Assembly: GCA_014595895.1 (NCBI GenBank)
Contig: JABUKB010000003.1
Coordinates: forward strand, 1-64,000
DNA length: 64,000 nt
Direction: 5' to 3'
Source of the DNA: Lysinibacillus odysseyi
Lineage (GTDB): Bacteria > Bacillota > Bacilli > Bacillales_A > Planococcaceae
Positions within the stretch are counted from its first letter, which is position 1, and each line of letters begins with the position of its first letter. The notes under the pieces are model-generated. The model had not been told where the DNA came from. It did no database searches and saw only the letters and a list, made by a program, of their open reading frames with translations. A program made the position numbers and the translations under genes. This document shows, in pieces, positions 40,647-50,933 of the stretch.

Positions 40647-41438
40647 TTAGTTTAATACTTTATTTTCGCCAAACCATTTTTCAGAGATTTCTGCTGCCTT
40701 GCCATTTTCATTTAATGCATCAAGTGCAGACTGTAATTTTTCTAAAAGTTCTTCATTACCTTGTTTCACACCAACACCGTATTCTTCAGGCGCTAATGAT
40801 TCTTCTACGATTGTAAATGTACCTTCTTCAAGCGTATTGTAATAGTTTGCTACTACTGCATCGATGACCACTGCATCTGTACGCTTTGCTTTTAAATCTG
40901 TTAACGCTAACACGTTGTCACCGTACTCAGATAATTCACCAATTTTTTTGCTTACTTCATGACTGTTTAATGCGTCTAAAGCTGATGATAACGCTTGTAC
41001 ACCTACATTTTTACCTTCTAGGTCAGCAATTGCTTTAATGTCTGAATCTTTTAACGTCATAATTACTTGTGAGTTTGATAAATAAGGTTTTGTGAATAAA
41101 ACTTTTTCTTTACGCTCATCTGTAATTGTGTAACCGTTCCAAATTAAATCAATACGGCCTGAGTTTAATTCTGTTTCTTTTGTTTTCCAATCGATTGGCT
41201 GGAATTTTACTTCTACACCCATTTCCTCAGCTGCTGCACGTGCATAGTCAATGTCGAAACCTACTATTTCATTTTTCTCATCACGGAAGCCCATTGGTGC
41301 AAATTTATCATCGATACCGATAATAATTGTTTCTTTTTCTGTATCTGTATTGCCTGTAGATGCTTTATCATCTCCGCCACATGCTACTAGCACAACTGAC
41401 ACGATTGCTAATAAAAATAAAGATAAAAACTTTTTCAA
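40647..41438 (-). CDS. Polar amino-acid ABC importer, substrate-binding lipoprotein
   Basis: A 263-residue family-3 solute-binding protein. The lipobox VLVAC is followed by a GGDDKAS tether, then IIIGIDDKFAPMGFRDEKNEIVGFDIDYA, the classic start of this fold. I choose the TTG at 41438 because AAGGGG is 8 nt upstream and the product then begins with a standard basic signal peptide (KKFLSLFLL); a GTG three codons earlier is the alternative. It binds a polar amino acid outside the membrane. First gene of the operon. Confidence 0.9.
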   Translation of the reverse strand: MKKFLSLFLLAIVSVVLVACGGDDKASTGNTDTEKETIIIGIDDKFAPMGFRDEKNEIVGFDIDYARAAAEEMGVEVKFQPIDWKTKETELNSGRIDLIWNGYTITDERKEKVLFTKPYLSNSQVIMTLKDSDIKAIADLEGKNVGVQALSSALDALNSHEVSKKIGELSEYGDNVLALTDLKAKRTDAVVIDAVVANYYNTLEEGTFTIVEESLAPEEYGVGVKQGNEELLEKLQSALDALNENGKAAEISEKWFGENKVLN

Positions 41439-41500
41439 GTAAAACACCCCTTAATTACTATTTTAACAAAACTTTCACGTGCTAAATCATTAACGTAATA

Positions 41501-41529
41501 AAATTATCATTTTCCCCTTCCCTTGTCAA
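41501..41529 (-). promoter_or_regulatory. Promoter of the amino-acid ABC operon
   Basis: A perfect -35 TTGACA (41524-41529) and -10 TAATTT (41501-41506) with a 17-bp spacer, about 60 bp before the TTG start. No T-box or S-box signature is visible in the short leader. Confidence 0.75.
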
Positions 41530-41555
41530 TATACTAATAAATGATTGTGTCAATT

Positions 41556-41589
41556 AAAAAAGGCATTGCGAAAAAAATTCACAATACCT
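41556..41589 (-). terminator. Terminator of the Bce-type operon
   Basis: The minus-strand stem AGGTATTGTG / CGCAATGCCT (with G-U pairs) is followed by TTTTTT, about 45 nt after the permease stop. Confidence 0.8.
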
Positions 41590-41633
41590 CCACTTTCGTT
41601 TTTTATCGATATAATAAATGGACTCCATGCATT

Positions 41634-43619
41634 TTAAAAGGATTCTCTAATCACCTTTTTATAATAGCTGATGGAAAGCACTCCAAAAACAAAGTACATC
41701 AAAATATAAAGACCCATTGTTACAATTAAAGGTGTTACTAGCTCCGTGCCGAATAAAAACCAGCCTGATTTCACTGCAAAATAACTATGCAGCAAACCAA
41801 TAAGCAACGGTACGCCAAAGTTAAATAGCTGCTTCATATAAATGCCGCGCATTAATTCTTGCTCTGAGAAGCCAATCTTACGTAAAGTGTTATAGGCCTC
41901 TGTTTCCTCGTCTGCTTCAGACATTTGCTTAAAATAAAGGATGCTGCCTGTAGCAAGCAAGAACGCTAACCCTAAAAAGCCTGTCGTGAAAATTGTCACA
42001 CCCATCGCTCGTAAATAATCATTGCGTTCCATTTCCTGCGATGGCTTTGTAAAAGTATCCTCGCTGTCTTCTGCTATCTGAAATTCATGAGCACCCGATT
42101 GTGTATATAAAGCTTCCGCTTGTTTCAAATCATCTTTGTCCAATAGATTTACAGAAGTTTGCTTGGTCCAGAATGGCCATTCTTTATTGCTATTTGCCCT
42201 CTCCAATAATTCATATAAATCATCTGTGACAACAAGCATGGGCTGACCATTTATAAAGGGTCCCGAACCTAATACAGTCGTTTCATGAATATCAACGACC
42301 TTTAGTTCATCGCTGTATTCCCCTATACTCACATCTATTGTCCCATTTGCCTCCAATGGCACTAGGGCACTTACATAACCGCTATACCCTGTTACGATGC
42401 TCTCTTTCTCTCGTAACTGAACTTCTGGCCGCAATTGATTGTAAGCGGTTTGCGATATAACAGATAGTGATATTTCATTTTTGAAAAAAGTATATCCTTC
42501 ACTCTCCCTGTGCTTCAACAATCGTTCCATTTGCACCATTGCTTCAGTGAAAGGAAAATCCATTTTCTCATAAGCAATATTATTTTCGTCGAGCAGTTGT
42601 AAAAACGACTCGCCTTTCTCATCCATTAAAATATAATCAGCCGGTACTTTTGTTTTCACCGCGTCCTCTACTGAATAGTAAGCGATATAAGAAAGTGTCG
42701 TAATAGCCAACGATACTGCTGTTAAAATCGTAATAAGCGTCAATGATTTGGCATTGCTCTTCATACGATGCATGATAGGTGTGATCGCTACCACATCCAC
42801 TGTATTTAAATGTCCCCCTTTCTTCAATCGAATGAGGTTCATAAGGAACGATACAGAAAAACGGAAAACCAAGAATGTCCCGCCAATGGTTGTCGCTAAT
42901 ATAATGAACATATCTAAAAACAGATTGTTGTTCTCATCAATTTCAAACAACTTAGTCGATGCATAGTACCCATACGCAATGAACACAATACCAAGAAACC
43001 CTACTAGCATTTTCCACCAGCTCATTCGTTTTACACGTTCGTCCCCTTGTTTGGCTGCTGTAAATAAAGATAATAAGGATACCTTTCTAATAAAGAAGGC
43101 TTGTTGCAGCAACACAATAAACAACAATATAGCGAAGACGAAAACCGTGCTACCAAGCGCCTCTAAACTAAAACTCATGCCTACTACTATCCCGTCAAAT
43201 GCTATGACTTGCAATAAAATCATCGCAAATAACCTGGACGTTAAGTACCCGATACCGATGCCAACTGCTACAGCCCCAGCAAATAACAAAATATTTTCAT
43301 ATGCGATCAGGCGAACGATAAGCCCTTTCCTCATCCCAATTAGCTGATATAGACCGATTTCTTTGCTGCGTCTTTTCATAAATAGGTGGTTGGCATACAA
43401 TACGAAAAATAGCACGATAAAGTACAGCATATAAGAAGCGACCTCGAAACCTGCCGTCGCCGTTCCGCTCTTAATGGTTGCTTGGTGTACTGCATCGTTA
43501 AATTGCAATGTAATAAATGAAAAAAATAGTGTGACACTGAAAATCAAGGCAAAGAAATATAAATAGTACTGTTTTATATTTTTTCGCATGCTACGGAATA
43601 CTAGCTGACTAAGCTTCAT
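41634..43619 (-). CDS. BceB-type ABC permease (peptide antibiotic sensing/resistance)
   Basis: A 661-residue permease with ten transmembrane helices in the BceB layout. An N-terminal FtsX-like part is followed by a large extracellular domain of about 220 residues (roughly 305-530) between helices 7 and 8, then a C-terminal FtsX part. In the family this domain recognises cell-wall-targeting peptides or their lipid targets and signals to the partner kinase. The ATG overlaps the ATPase stop by 11 bp. The inducer (bacitracin, nisin-like, mersacidin and others) cannot be read from the sequence. Confidence 0.88.
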   Translation of the reverse strand: MKLSQLVFRSMRKNIKQYYLYFFALIFSVTLFFSFITLQFNDAVHQATIKSGTATAGFEVASYMLYFIVLFFVLYANHLFMKRRSKEIGLYQLIGMRKGLIVRLIAYENILLFAGAVAVGIGIGYLTSRLFAMILLQVIAFDGIVVGMSFSLEALGSTVFVFAILLFIVLLQQAFFIRKVSLLSLFTAAKQGDERVKRMSWWKMLVGFLGIVFIAYGYYASTKLFEIDENNNLFLDMFIILATTIGGTFLVFRFSVSFLMNLIRLKKGGHLNTVDVVAITPIMHRMKSNAKSLTLITILTAVSLAITTLSYIAYYSVEDAVKTKVPADYILMDEKGESFLQLLDENNIAYEKMDFPFTEAMVQMERLLKHRESEGYTFFKNEISLSVISQTAYNQLRPEVQLREKESIVTGYSGYVSALVPLEANGTIDVSIGEYSDELKVVDIHETTVLGSGPFINGQPMLVVTDDLYELLERANSNKEWPFWTKQTSVNLLDKDDLKQAEALYTQSGAHEFQIAEDSEDTFTKPSQEMERNDYLRAMGVTIFTTGFLGLAFLLATGSILYFKQMSEADEETEAYNTLRKIGFSEQELMRGIYMKQLFNFGVPLLIGLLHSYFAVKSGWFLFGTELVTPLIVTMGLYILMYFVFGVLSISYYKKVIRESF

Positions 43620-44370
43620 GCCCGTCACCGCCTAATACACTTTGCGTTGCTAAAATTTGCTGGAAAAATTCATTCCGTGTACGGTCTCCTCTATACAACT
43701 CCGTATATAAAGCACCGTCCTTCAAAAACAGTACACGCGAACAAAAGCTTGCTGCCACCGCATCATGTGTCACCATCATAATGGTTGCTTGTTTTTGTTC
43801 ATTGATTTGTGCCAAATTAGTTAATAGAGCTACAGCCGACTTTGAATCTAATGCACCTGTTGGTTCATCCGCAAATATAAGGGACGGTTCCGCAACAAGT
43901 GCACGCGCGGCTGATGTTCTTTGCTTTTGCCCGCCTGAAATCTCATTGGGATACTTATGCACAATGTCTTCTATATTTAAAATAGAGATAATCTCCCGAA
44001 ACCGTGCCTCCACCACAGCTCGTGGCATTTTCCGAATAGAGAATGGCAATAAAATATTTTCCTTGACCGTTAATGTATCGAGCAAATTATAGTCCTGGAA
44101 AATAAATCCGAGCTGATCGCGGCGGAAATTGGCTAATTCTTTCTCTTTCATGCCTTGGAGCTTGCTGCCGTTAATCTCTACCATTCCTTCTGTTACTTGA
44201 TCAATGGAACAAAGTACATTTAATAATGTTGTTTTTCCAGAACCAGATGGACCCATAATCCCTACAAATTCACCTTTATCCACTTCTAAATCTATTCCCT
44301 TTAATACTTCTTGCGCTAAATTGCGCTTTCCGTATACTTTTTTAATTTTTCGTGCTCGTAAAATAGCCAT
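43609..44370 (-). CDS. BceA-type ABC ATPase
   Basis: A 253-residue MacB/LolD-type ATPase starting [20 protein letters not shown], with [21 protein letters not shown], a signature variant [21 protein letters not shown] and [12 protein letters not shown]. The open frame runs 41 codons further upstream, across the putative promoter, but the ATG at 44370 with AAAGGG is the natural start. It pairs with the downstream BceB-type permease. Confidence 0.9.
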   Translation of the reverse strand: MAILRARKIKKVYGKRNLAQEVLKGIDLEVDKGEFVGIMGPSGSGKTTLLNVLCSIDQVTEGMVEINGSKLQGMKEKELANFRRDQLGFIFQDYNLLDTLTVKENILLPFSIRKMPRAVVEARFREIISILNIEDIVHKYPNEISGGQKQRTSAARALVAEPSLIFADEPTGALDSKSAVALLTNLAQINEQKQATIMMVTHDAVAASFCSRVLFLKDGALYTELYRGDRTRNEFFQQILATQSVLGGDGHEA

Positions 44371-44451
44371 AGGTGTCATCCCTTTCGTTTTCTTGCCTTT
44401 ATTGTAGCCCAATGAATAGCAGAAATCGTTTGATTCAGATGACAAAAACAA

Positions 44452-44481
44452 ACGGTACATGACAATTTCGTCATATACCGT
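44452..44481 (-). promoter_or_regulatory. Candidate response-regulator (BceR-type) box before the ABC genes
   Basis: A near-perfect 12-bp inverted repeat, ACGGTACATGAC-aatttc-GTCATATACCGT, has a TGAC/GTCA core like recalled BceR-type sites. It begins 82 bp upstream of the ATPase start and overlaps the kinase 3' end. A -10-like TACAAT lies downstream, but no good -35 is seen, which fits an activator-dependent promoter. Confidence 0.6.
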
Positions 44482-45448
44482 ATGTCTTTTCATATTGTCC
44501 GCGTTTTGGAAAGCGAATAAATACTGTTGTTCCTTGATGTACTATCGACTCAATAGTTAAGTGAATCAGCAATTTGTCTGCTGCCTGTTTTGCCAAATAT
44601 AGTCCCATCCCTGTAGAGGCGGTTGTTTCTCTGCCAGTGGACCCGGTATACGATTTATGAAATATACGCGGCAAATCCATGGTAGCAATCCCTTTCCCTT
44701 TATCTTTGACTGCTAGTATGACCTGACCTTCTTCTGTCTGGGCGGAAATCACAATTTCCGAATGCTCCTCACTATATTTAATGGCATTCGTAAAGATCTG
44801 CCTGAAAATAAAAGCCAGCCACTTTGCATCTGTTAATACAATGTGGTCAATATTTTCTACCTCTATTGCGATTCCCTTTTCTAAACACCATGTACGCAAT
44901 TCTTTAATTTCCTTCATCAGGAGCGGCGACAGCTCTACTCGCTCTAAGCGATTATCCTTTTCCATCGTCAGCAATCTCGTCGCATGTAAACGCTGATCCA
45001 GTAACAAATGCAGTCTCAGCCATTCCCCATCGAGCTTTTCTCTTAACTGATAGGGCTCTACCTGCTCATGCATTAATTTCAATGCGGTTAATGGCGATTT
45101 CATTTCATGCACCCATGCTAATATATTATCTTGCTCTTCTGCCAAATCGAGCTTCATCTGCTGGAGCTGCAACTCGCATTGTTGTAATTCCTGTTGATAG
45201 TAATCAGAAACCATTTGCATATACGGCTGTTTGGGCACTAGCCCTTTCTTTACATTTTTTAGACTTGTATAGTCTTTTACATAGCGCCAAACAATAAAAG
45301 CGATAAATAACGCTATCAAAACGATATTAATATATTGCACTGAAATAGTGGACAGCCCTTTATCTAAAACCATCATTACATTCAGGAAAAGGAAGATAAG
45401 AAGAGAAAAGACGATCCATGAACGCTGCTGCTTTATAAAGAGTTTCAC
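44471..45448 (-). CDS. BceS-type intramembrane-sensing histidine kinase
   Basis: A 325-residue kinase. Two N-terminal helices (about 12-30 and 35-55) with almost no extracellular loop are typical of intramembrane-sensing kinases. The dimerisation/phosphorylation helix has [14 protein letters not shown] (phospho-His); then come N-box FTNAIKYS, G-box DKGKGIA and [10 protein letters not shown]. It senses through the BceAB-type transporter rather than by itself. Its start overlaps the regulator stop by 4 bp. Confidence 0.92.
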   Translation of the reverse strand: MKLFIKQQRSWIVFSLLIFLFLNVMMVLDKGLSTISVQYINIVLIALFIAFIVWRYVKDYTSLKNVKKGLVPKQPYMQMVSDYYQQELQQCELQLQQMKLDLAEEQDNILAWVHEMKSPLTALKLMHEQVEPYQLREKLDGEWLRLHLLLDQRLHATRLLTMEKDNRLERVELSPLLMKEIKELRTWCLEKGIAIEVENIDHIVLTDAKWLAFIFRQIFTNAIKYSEEHSEIVISAQTEEGQVILAVKDKGKGIATMDLPRIFHKSYTGSTGRETTASTGMGLYLAKQAADKLLIHLTIESIVHQGTTVFIRFPKRGQYEKTYGI

Positions 45449-46122
45449 TTTTCCACCGCCATATAGCCAAGACCTTTTTTCGTGATAATCACATCATTCA
45501 TGCCAATTTCCTCTAGACGCTGGCGCAGCCGATTCACATTGACTGTCAGTGTATTGTCATTCACAAAACGCTCGTCATCCCAAAGGGCACGCATCAACTC
45601 GTCGCGCGATACAATTTGCCCCTTCGCTTTTACTAGAATCTTTAAAATATACAATTCGTTTTTTGTCAGCTCTATCTGTGCATGTTGGTAAGAAACCAAA
45701 GCCCGGTCATAATCAATAGTCGCTCCATTCCACGCATGAATGGTTGCAGCTGGCTCTTGATAGTCATATGTGCGGCGCAGGGTGGCTTGGACTTTTGCTA
45801 ATAATACATCCATATGAAACGGCTTCTGAACAAAATCATCAGCCCCCATTTGCATGGCCATTACCATATCCATCGGATGATCACGCGAAGATAAAAATAA
45901 AATTGGCACCTTTGAAACAGCACGAATTTCTCGACACCAGTGAAAACCGTCATAAGCAGGTAATTGAATATCAATCATTACGAGCTGAGGTTGTTCCATA
46001 TGAAACGTTTTCATCACCTCATGAAAATTTTCAGGCCCTACTATATCAAATGACCATTGTGTAAATCGCTCTTTTATCACTTTAAAAATCGACATATCGT
46101 CTTCTATTAAAAGGATTTTCAT
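45445..46122 (-). CDS. BceR-type OmpR-family response regulator
   Basis: A 225-residue regulator. The receiver domain has acidic residues EDD and phospho-acceptor Asp51 (MIDIQLPAYDG); the C-terminal winged-helix domain (about 130-225) has VSRDELMRALWDDERFVNDNTL. It probably activates the downstream ABC genes at the dyad at 44452-44481. First gene of the regulator-kinase-ATPase-permease module, divergent from the LysR gene. Confidence 0.93.
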   Translation of the reverse strand: MKILLIEDDMSIFKVIKERFTQWSFDIVGPENFHEVMKTFHMEQPQLVMIDIQLPAYDGFHWCREIRAVSKVPILFLSSRDHPMDMVMAMQMGADDFVQKPFHMDVLLAKVQATLRRTYDYQEPAATIHAWNGATIDYDRALVSYQHAQIELTKNELYILKILVKAKGQIVSRDELMRALWDDERFVNDNTLTVNVNRLRQRLEEIGMNDVIITKKGLGYMAVEK

Positions 46123-46238
46123 TTCTATCCCTCCAGTATCAATCTATTTTCTATTATACTAAATTTTACCTGCTGTTTTTTGTTGTATAATGTTACTATG
46201 ATTAATTTTAACTCATACGAAGAAAAGGAGGGTTACTG

Positions 46239-47126
46239 ATGGACATCCGGCAAATTGAATATTTCGCGGAGGTAGCAAAACATCTCAGCTTTACAAAAGC
46301 AGCGACCAATTTACACGTTTCCCAACCTTCCATTAGTAAAGCGATTCAAAACTTAGAAGCCGAACTTGGCGTCCCGTTATTTTACCGTTCCTCTAAAAAG
46401 CTGGAATTAACGGATGCAGGGCAAGCCGTCTTGGTTAATGCACAGCAAGTACTCGATGCCTTTAAAAATATGCGTTCCGAGCTAACCGACTTAACGGAAC
46501 TCAAAAAAGGAAAAATCCGTATTGGCATCCCGCCGATTGTGGGTGCTGCCTTTTTCTCGAAATTAGTTAGCCAATACAAGGAGCAATATCCATTAGTGGA
46601 AATTTTATTAACCGAAGTAGGAACGAAAAAAATTCGCCAAGGTGTGGAGGCTGGGGAACTGGATATCGGTTTAACATGCAATCTTATTGCGACAAATGAA
46701 AATTTAGAAGTGATGAGTATCTTAAAAGATCCGTTAATGCTCATTGTACATAAGGATCATCCACTGGCTACCCAATCTGTTACGACCATGCAGGAGCTTG
46801 AAAAGGAAACGTTTATTATTTACCGGAAAGATTTTACTCTATATGACCGCATTATTGAGGAGTGCTCGAAAAATGGTTTCTTCCCAACCATTGCATGTGA
46901 AACGTCGCAAAAAGATTTAATTATTGAAATGGTCGCTGCCAAACTTGGCATTGCCTTGCTACCAAAAAGGATTTGCGATCAAATGCAAAACGATACGCTA
47001 AAGGCCATCCCCTTTGCAGAAGAAAATATCTTTTTAGAGCTCGGCATGACATGGAAAAAAAATAAATATTTACCCTATGCCGTGCGGGAGTTTATCGCAT
47101 TGGCTTATGATTTTATGCCACAGTAA
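46239..47126 (+). CDS. LysR-family transcriptional regulator
   Basis: A 295-residue regulator. The N-terminal winged helix-turn-helix (LSFTKAATNLHVSQPSISKAI) is followed by a periplasmic-binding-like effector domain (about 90-295). AAAGGAGGG precedes the ATG. By overall sequence it falls with CidR/CynR/YwbI-like regulators; the effector is unknown. It is divergent from the two-component module and convergent with malate synthase, so its target is not obvious from position. Confidence 0.88.
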   Translation: MDIRQIEYFAEVAKHLSFTKAATNLHVSQPSISKAIQNLEAELGVPLFYRSSKKLELTDAGQAVLVNAQQVLDAFKNMRSELTDLTELKKGKIRIGIPPIVGAAFFSKLVSQYKEQYPLVEILLTEVGTKKIRQGVEAGELDIGLTCNLIATNENLEVMSILKDPLMLIVHKDHPLATQSVTTMQELEKETFIIYRKDFTLYDRIIEECSKNGFFPTIACETSQKDLIIEMVAAKLGIALLPKRICDQMQNDTLKAIPFAEENIFLELGMTWKKNKYLPYAVREFIALAYDFMPQ

Positions 47127-47164
47127 AAATCCATATCACGCCATTGCGGCATGATATGGATTTT
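47126..47164. terminator. Bidirectional terminator between the LysR gene and glcB
   Basis: The stem AAAATCCATATCA-GCC / GGC-TGATATGGATTTT serves both convergent genes. It begins at the last base of the LysR stop codon and ends 4 bp before the glcB stop. Confidence 0.85.
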
Positions 47165-47168
47165 CATT

Positions 47169-49352
47169 TTATATGTTTACTTTAATACCATATTTCGCTT
47201 TAGCTTCGATACGGCGCTGATGTAAAATCGGCTCTGTATAGCCATTCGGCTGTTCATAACCTTTAAAGATCAGGTCGCTAGCCGCTTGGAAGGCTACAGA
47301 ATCTGCAAAATTAGGTGCCATCGGAAGATACTCTGGATCACCTGCATTTTGTTCATCTACCACTTTTGCCATGCGCTCTAATGTTTCTTGTACCTGTTCT
47401 TTTGTACAAATTCCGTGATGCAGCCAGTTTGCTACATGCTGACTAGAAATACGTAATGTCGCGCGGTCTTCCATTAGTCCAATATCATTGATATCCGGTA
47501 CTTTCGAACAACCTACGCCTTGTTCTACCCAACGTACAACATACCCTAAGATACCTTGTGCATTGTTATCCAGCTCTTGTTGAATCTCCTCTGGACTCCA
47601 ATCTGCTGTTGGTGATACTGGCACTTCCAGAATTGCATCTGTAAAGTCTTCCGAACTAAATAAACCTTGTTGTACTTCTTTTACATTTACTTGGTGATAA
47701 TGTGTCGCGTGTAGAGTCGCTGCTGTTGGTGATGGTACCCAAGCTGTATTGGCACCTGCTTTTGGATGGGCAATTTTCTGAACAAGCATTTCTGCCATTA
47801 AGTCTGGCATTGCCCACATCCCTTTACCAATCTGTGCACGGCCTTGTAAACCTGCATCTAAACCAACAACTACATTGGCTTTTTCATAAGATACTAACCA
47901 CGTAGAGGATTTCATTTCACCTTTGCGAATCATTGGACCTGCTTCCATCGATGTATGAATTTCATCCCCTGTACGGTCTAAGAAGCCAGTGTTAATGAAA
48001 ACAATGCGCTCTTTTACTTCCTTAATACAAGCTTTTAAATTAAGTGATGTACGGCGTTCTTCATCCATTACACCAATTTTCAATGTGTTACGCTCTAAAC
48101 CAATTAAGTCCTCTACACGTGCAAATAACTCGTTGGCAAAGGCAACTTCCTCAGAGCCGTGCATTTTTGGTTTTACAATATAAACAGACCCTTTTCGAGA
48201 GTTTTTATATTGGCCATTTCCTAAAAGTTCATGTTTTGCGATCAAGCTCGTAACCACACCATCTAAAATACCCTCTGGTACTTCATTGTCTTCTTTATCT
48301 AAAATCGCGCTATTTGTCATTAAGTGCCCTACATTACGTACAAACATTAAAGAACGCCCTGATAACGCCAGCTCTCCACCATCAGCAGCTGTGTACGTAC
48401 GGTCTGGATTCAAAGTACGCGTAACCGTTTTGTCTCCTTTTGCAAATTCAGCAGACAAATCGCCCTTCATCAGGCCAAGCCAGTTTGTATATACTAATAC
48501 TTTGTCTTCTGCGTCTACTGCCGCTACCGAATCTTCACAGTCCATGATTGTCGTTACTGCTGATTCAAGAATAATATCTTTTACGCCTGCTGCATCGGAT
48601 TTACCAATTGGATGATTGCGATCCACTTGGATTTCGATATGCAAATCATTATTTTTTAGTAAAATAGCTGTCGGTTCTTCCACGGTACCGTTAAAACCAA
48701 CAAATTTTTCAGGATGCTGTAGACCTGTAATAGTTGTATTTGATAATGTAACTTGTAGTTGATTGCCAGCTACTTCATACTTTACTGCATCTTTATGACT
48801 TCCTTCTGCCAATGGTGCAGCTTGGTCTAAAAACCATTTCGAATGAGCGACTACTTTGTCACCACGAACAGGATTATAGCCTTTTCCTTTTTCTGCTCCT
48901 TCCTCTTCGCTGATAGCATCTGTTCCGTATAATGCATCATATAAGCTGCCCCAACGTGCATTTGCAGCATTAATCGCATAACGTGCGTTATTGATTGGCA
49001 CTACCAATTGAGGACCCGCTTGCAAGGAAATCTCATTATCTACATTTTCCGTTGATACTTTAAATGGTTCTGTTTTTGGTTCTAAATAGCCGATTTCCTC
49101 TAAAAATGCCTTATAGGCAGCAAAATCTGAACTTCCTTTGTTTGTTTTATGCCATTCATTAATCTGCTCTTGTAGTTCATCACGACGAGCCAGCAGTGCT
49201 TTATTTTTCGGTGATAATTCATGGATTAATGTATCCAATCCCTCCCAGAATTGAACTTGATCTACCCCTGTGTCCGGTAATACTTTCTCATTAATAAAAT
49301 TGTGCAACACTTCAGCTACGCGGATTTCGCCAACTTGAATATAATTTGTCAT
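47169..49352 (-). CDS. glcB: Malate synthase G
   Basis: A 727-residue enzyme condensing glyoxylate and acetyl-CoA to malate. Family G landmarks include [50 protein letters not shown], and near the end [13 protein letters not shown]. The ATG at 49352 is best spaced from GGGGG; earlier Mets are open but poor. No isocitrate lyase or glycolate oxidase is adjacent, so the glyoxylate source lies elsewhere. With glycerate kinase in the same window, C2/C3 acid use is a plausible theme. Confidence 0.96.
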   Translation of the reverse strand: MTNYIQVGEIRVAEVLHNFINEKVLPDTGVDQVQFWEGLDTLIHELSPKNKALLARRDELQEQINEWHKTNKGSSDFAAYKAFLEEIGYLEPKTEPFKVSTENVDNEISLQAGPQLVVPINNARYAINAANARWGSLYDALYGTDAISEEEGAEKGKGYNPVRGDKVVAHSKWFLDQAAPLAEGSHKDAVKYEVAGNQLQVTLSNTTITGLQHPEKFVGFNGTVEEPTAILLKNNDLHIEIQVDRNHPIGKSDAAGVKDIILESAVTTIMDCEDSVAAVDAEDKVLVYTNWLGLMKGDLSAEFAKGDKTVTRTLNPDRTYTAADGGELALSGRSLMFVRNVGHLMTNSAILDKEDNEVPEGILDGVVTSLIAKHELLGNGQYKNSRKGSVYIVKPKMHGSEEVAFANELFARVEDLIGLERNTLKIGVMDEERRTSLNLKACIKEVKERIVFINTGFLDRTGDEIHTSMEAGPMIRKGEMKSSTWLVSYEKANVVVGLDAGLQGRAQIGKGMWAMPDLMAEMLVQKIAHPKAGANTAWVPSPTAATLHATHYHQVNVKEVQQGLFSSEDFTDAILEVPVSPTADWSPEEIQQELDNNAQGILGYVVRWVEQGVGCSKVPDINDIGLMEDRATLRISSQHVANWLHHGICTKEQVQETLERMAKVVDEQNAGDPEYLPMAPNFADSVAFQAASDLIFKGYEQPNGYTEPILHQRRIEAKAKYGIKVNI

Positions 49353-49556
49353 GAACATAATCCCCCTATTCATTATTATCCTCAAAATCCCTTGATGGAA
49401 TTTTCAGATATCTAACCCCATAGTGTCATTATAATCATATAGTGGTGTATAAATGAAATACATATTTCGAATAATCATTATTCATTTTGGTTATACGTAG
49501 AATTTCAATAGAACCTATCACTTTATCACTGGATTAACATATTTTTTAAACATAAA

Positions 49557-49591
49557 AAAAACCTCTCACAAGCGTCCCTGTGAGAGGTTTT
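49557..49591 (-). terminator. Terminator of the str operon (after tuf)
   Basis: The stem AAAACCTCTCACA / TGTGAGAGGTTTT is followed on the minus strand by T residues, 21 nt after the tuf stop. Confidence 0.9.
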
Positions 49592-49611
49592 AGATTTAGC
49601 ATAGGCTAAAA

Positions 49612-50799
49612 TTATTTTTGGATTGAAGCAACAACGCCGGCACCAACAGTACGTCCACCCTCACGGATAGAGAACTTTGTACCTTCTTCGATAGCGATTG
49701 GAGCGATAAGCTCAACAGTCATTTCGATGTTGTCACCAGGCATAACCATTTCTACGCCTTCTGGTAACATACAAATACCAGTTACGTCAGTTGTACGGAA
49801 GTAGAACTGAGGACGGTAGTTAGAGAAGAATGGAGTGTGACGTCCACCCTCTTCTTTTGATAATACATAAACTTCAGCTTTGAAGTTAGTGTGTGGAGTG
49901 ATTGAACCTGGTTTAGCTAATACTTGACCACGTTGGATGTCTTCACGAGCAACACCACGTAATAATGCACCGATGTTGTCACCAGCTTCAGCATAGTCTA
50001 ATAATTTACGGAACATTTCTACACCAGTTACAGTAGTTTGTTTCGCTTCTTCTTCGATACCAACGATTTCAACTACATCGCCGACTTTAACTTGACCACG
50101 TTCAACACGGCCAGTTGCTACTGTACCACGACCAGTGATAGAGAATACGTCCTCTACTGGCATCATGAATGGTTTGTCAGTTTGACGTTCTGGAGTTGGA
50201 ATGTAAGAGTCTACAGCGTCCATTAACTCGATGATTTTAGCTTCCCACTCAGGCTCGCCTTCTAATGCTTTAAGAGCTGAACCTTTGATTACTGGTAGGT
50301 CATCACCTGGGAAATCATATTCAGATAATAAGTCACGAACTTCCATTTCTACAAGCTCTAATAACTCTTCATCGTCAACCATGTCACATTTGTTCATGAA
50401 TACTACTAAGTAAGGAACACCTACTTGTTTAGAAAGTAAGATGTGCTCACGAGTTTGTGGCATTGGGCCGTCAGCAGCAGATACTACTAAGATACCGCCG
50501 TCCATTTGTGCAGCACCAGTGATCATGTTTTTAACATAGTCAGCGTGTCCTGGGCAGTCTACGTGTGCGTAGTGACGAGTTGCAGTTTCATACTCAACGT
50601 GAGAAGTGTTGATTGTGATACCACGCTCTTTTTCTTCTGGAGCGTTATCGATGTCAGCGTATGATTTCGCTTCTCCACCCATTGCTTTTGATAATACTGT
50701 TGCGATAGCAGCAGTTAAAGTTGTTTTACCATGGTCAACGTGTCCGATTGTACCAATGTTAGCATGCGTTTTAGAACGGTCAAATTTTTCCTTAGCCAT
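49612..50799 (-). CDS. tuf: Translation elongation factor EF-Tu
   Basis: A 395-residue GTPase with [14 protein letters not shown] (G1), the G2 Thr in [21 protein letters not shown] (G3), [10 protein letters not shown] (G4) and a C-terminal [13 protein letters not shown]. It delivers aminoacyl-tRNA to the ribosome. Last gene of the str operon, separated from fusA by a 134-nt gap with a small perfect hairpin. Confidence 0.99.
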   Translation of the reverse strand: MAKEKFDRSKTHANIGTIGHVDHGKTTLTAAIATVLSKAMGGEAKSYADIDNAPEEKERGITINTSHVEYETATRHYAHVDCPGHADYVKNMITGAAQMDGGILVVSAADGPMPQTREHILLSKQVGVPYLVVFMNKCDMVDDEELLELVEMEVRDLLSEYDFPGDDLPVIKGSALKALEGEPEWEAKIIELMDAVDSYIPTPERQTDKPFMMPVEDVFSITGRGTVATGRVERGQVKVGDVVEIVGIEEEAKQTTVTGVEMFRKLLDYAEAGDNIGALLRGVAREDIQRGQVLAKPGSITPHTNFKAEVYVLSKEEGGRHTPFFSNYRPQFYFRTTDVTGICMLPEGVEMVMPGDNIEMTVELIAPIAIEEGTKFSIREGGRTVGAGVVASIQK

Positions 50800-50854
50800 T
50801 AGAAAATGCCTCCTCAGAGATATGTTTTAGTTTTTTTTTATTCTAAGAATGTCA

Positions 50855-50880
50855 ACTGTGGAAAGGGCCCTAACCACAGT
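50855..50880 (-). other. Symmetric hairpin in the fusA-tuf gap
   Basis: ACTGTGG-aa-AGGGCCCT-aa-CCACAGT: the 7-bp arms are perfect and the centre is itself a palindrome. No T-run follows, so it is not a terminator. It could set tuf mRNA processing or bind a protein. Confidence 0.5.
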
Positions 50881-50933
50881 CGGACAATCATAGCTTACAA
50901 ATTAGTTATACTTTATGCAAGATGAAATTTCAA

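Noticed and set aside
43609-44493. 41-codon N-terminal extension of the BceA-type ATPase
   Set aside because: It would cover the promoter and regulator box, and the extra residues do not resemble the family; the ATG at 44370 has the ribosome site.
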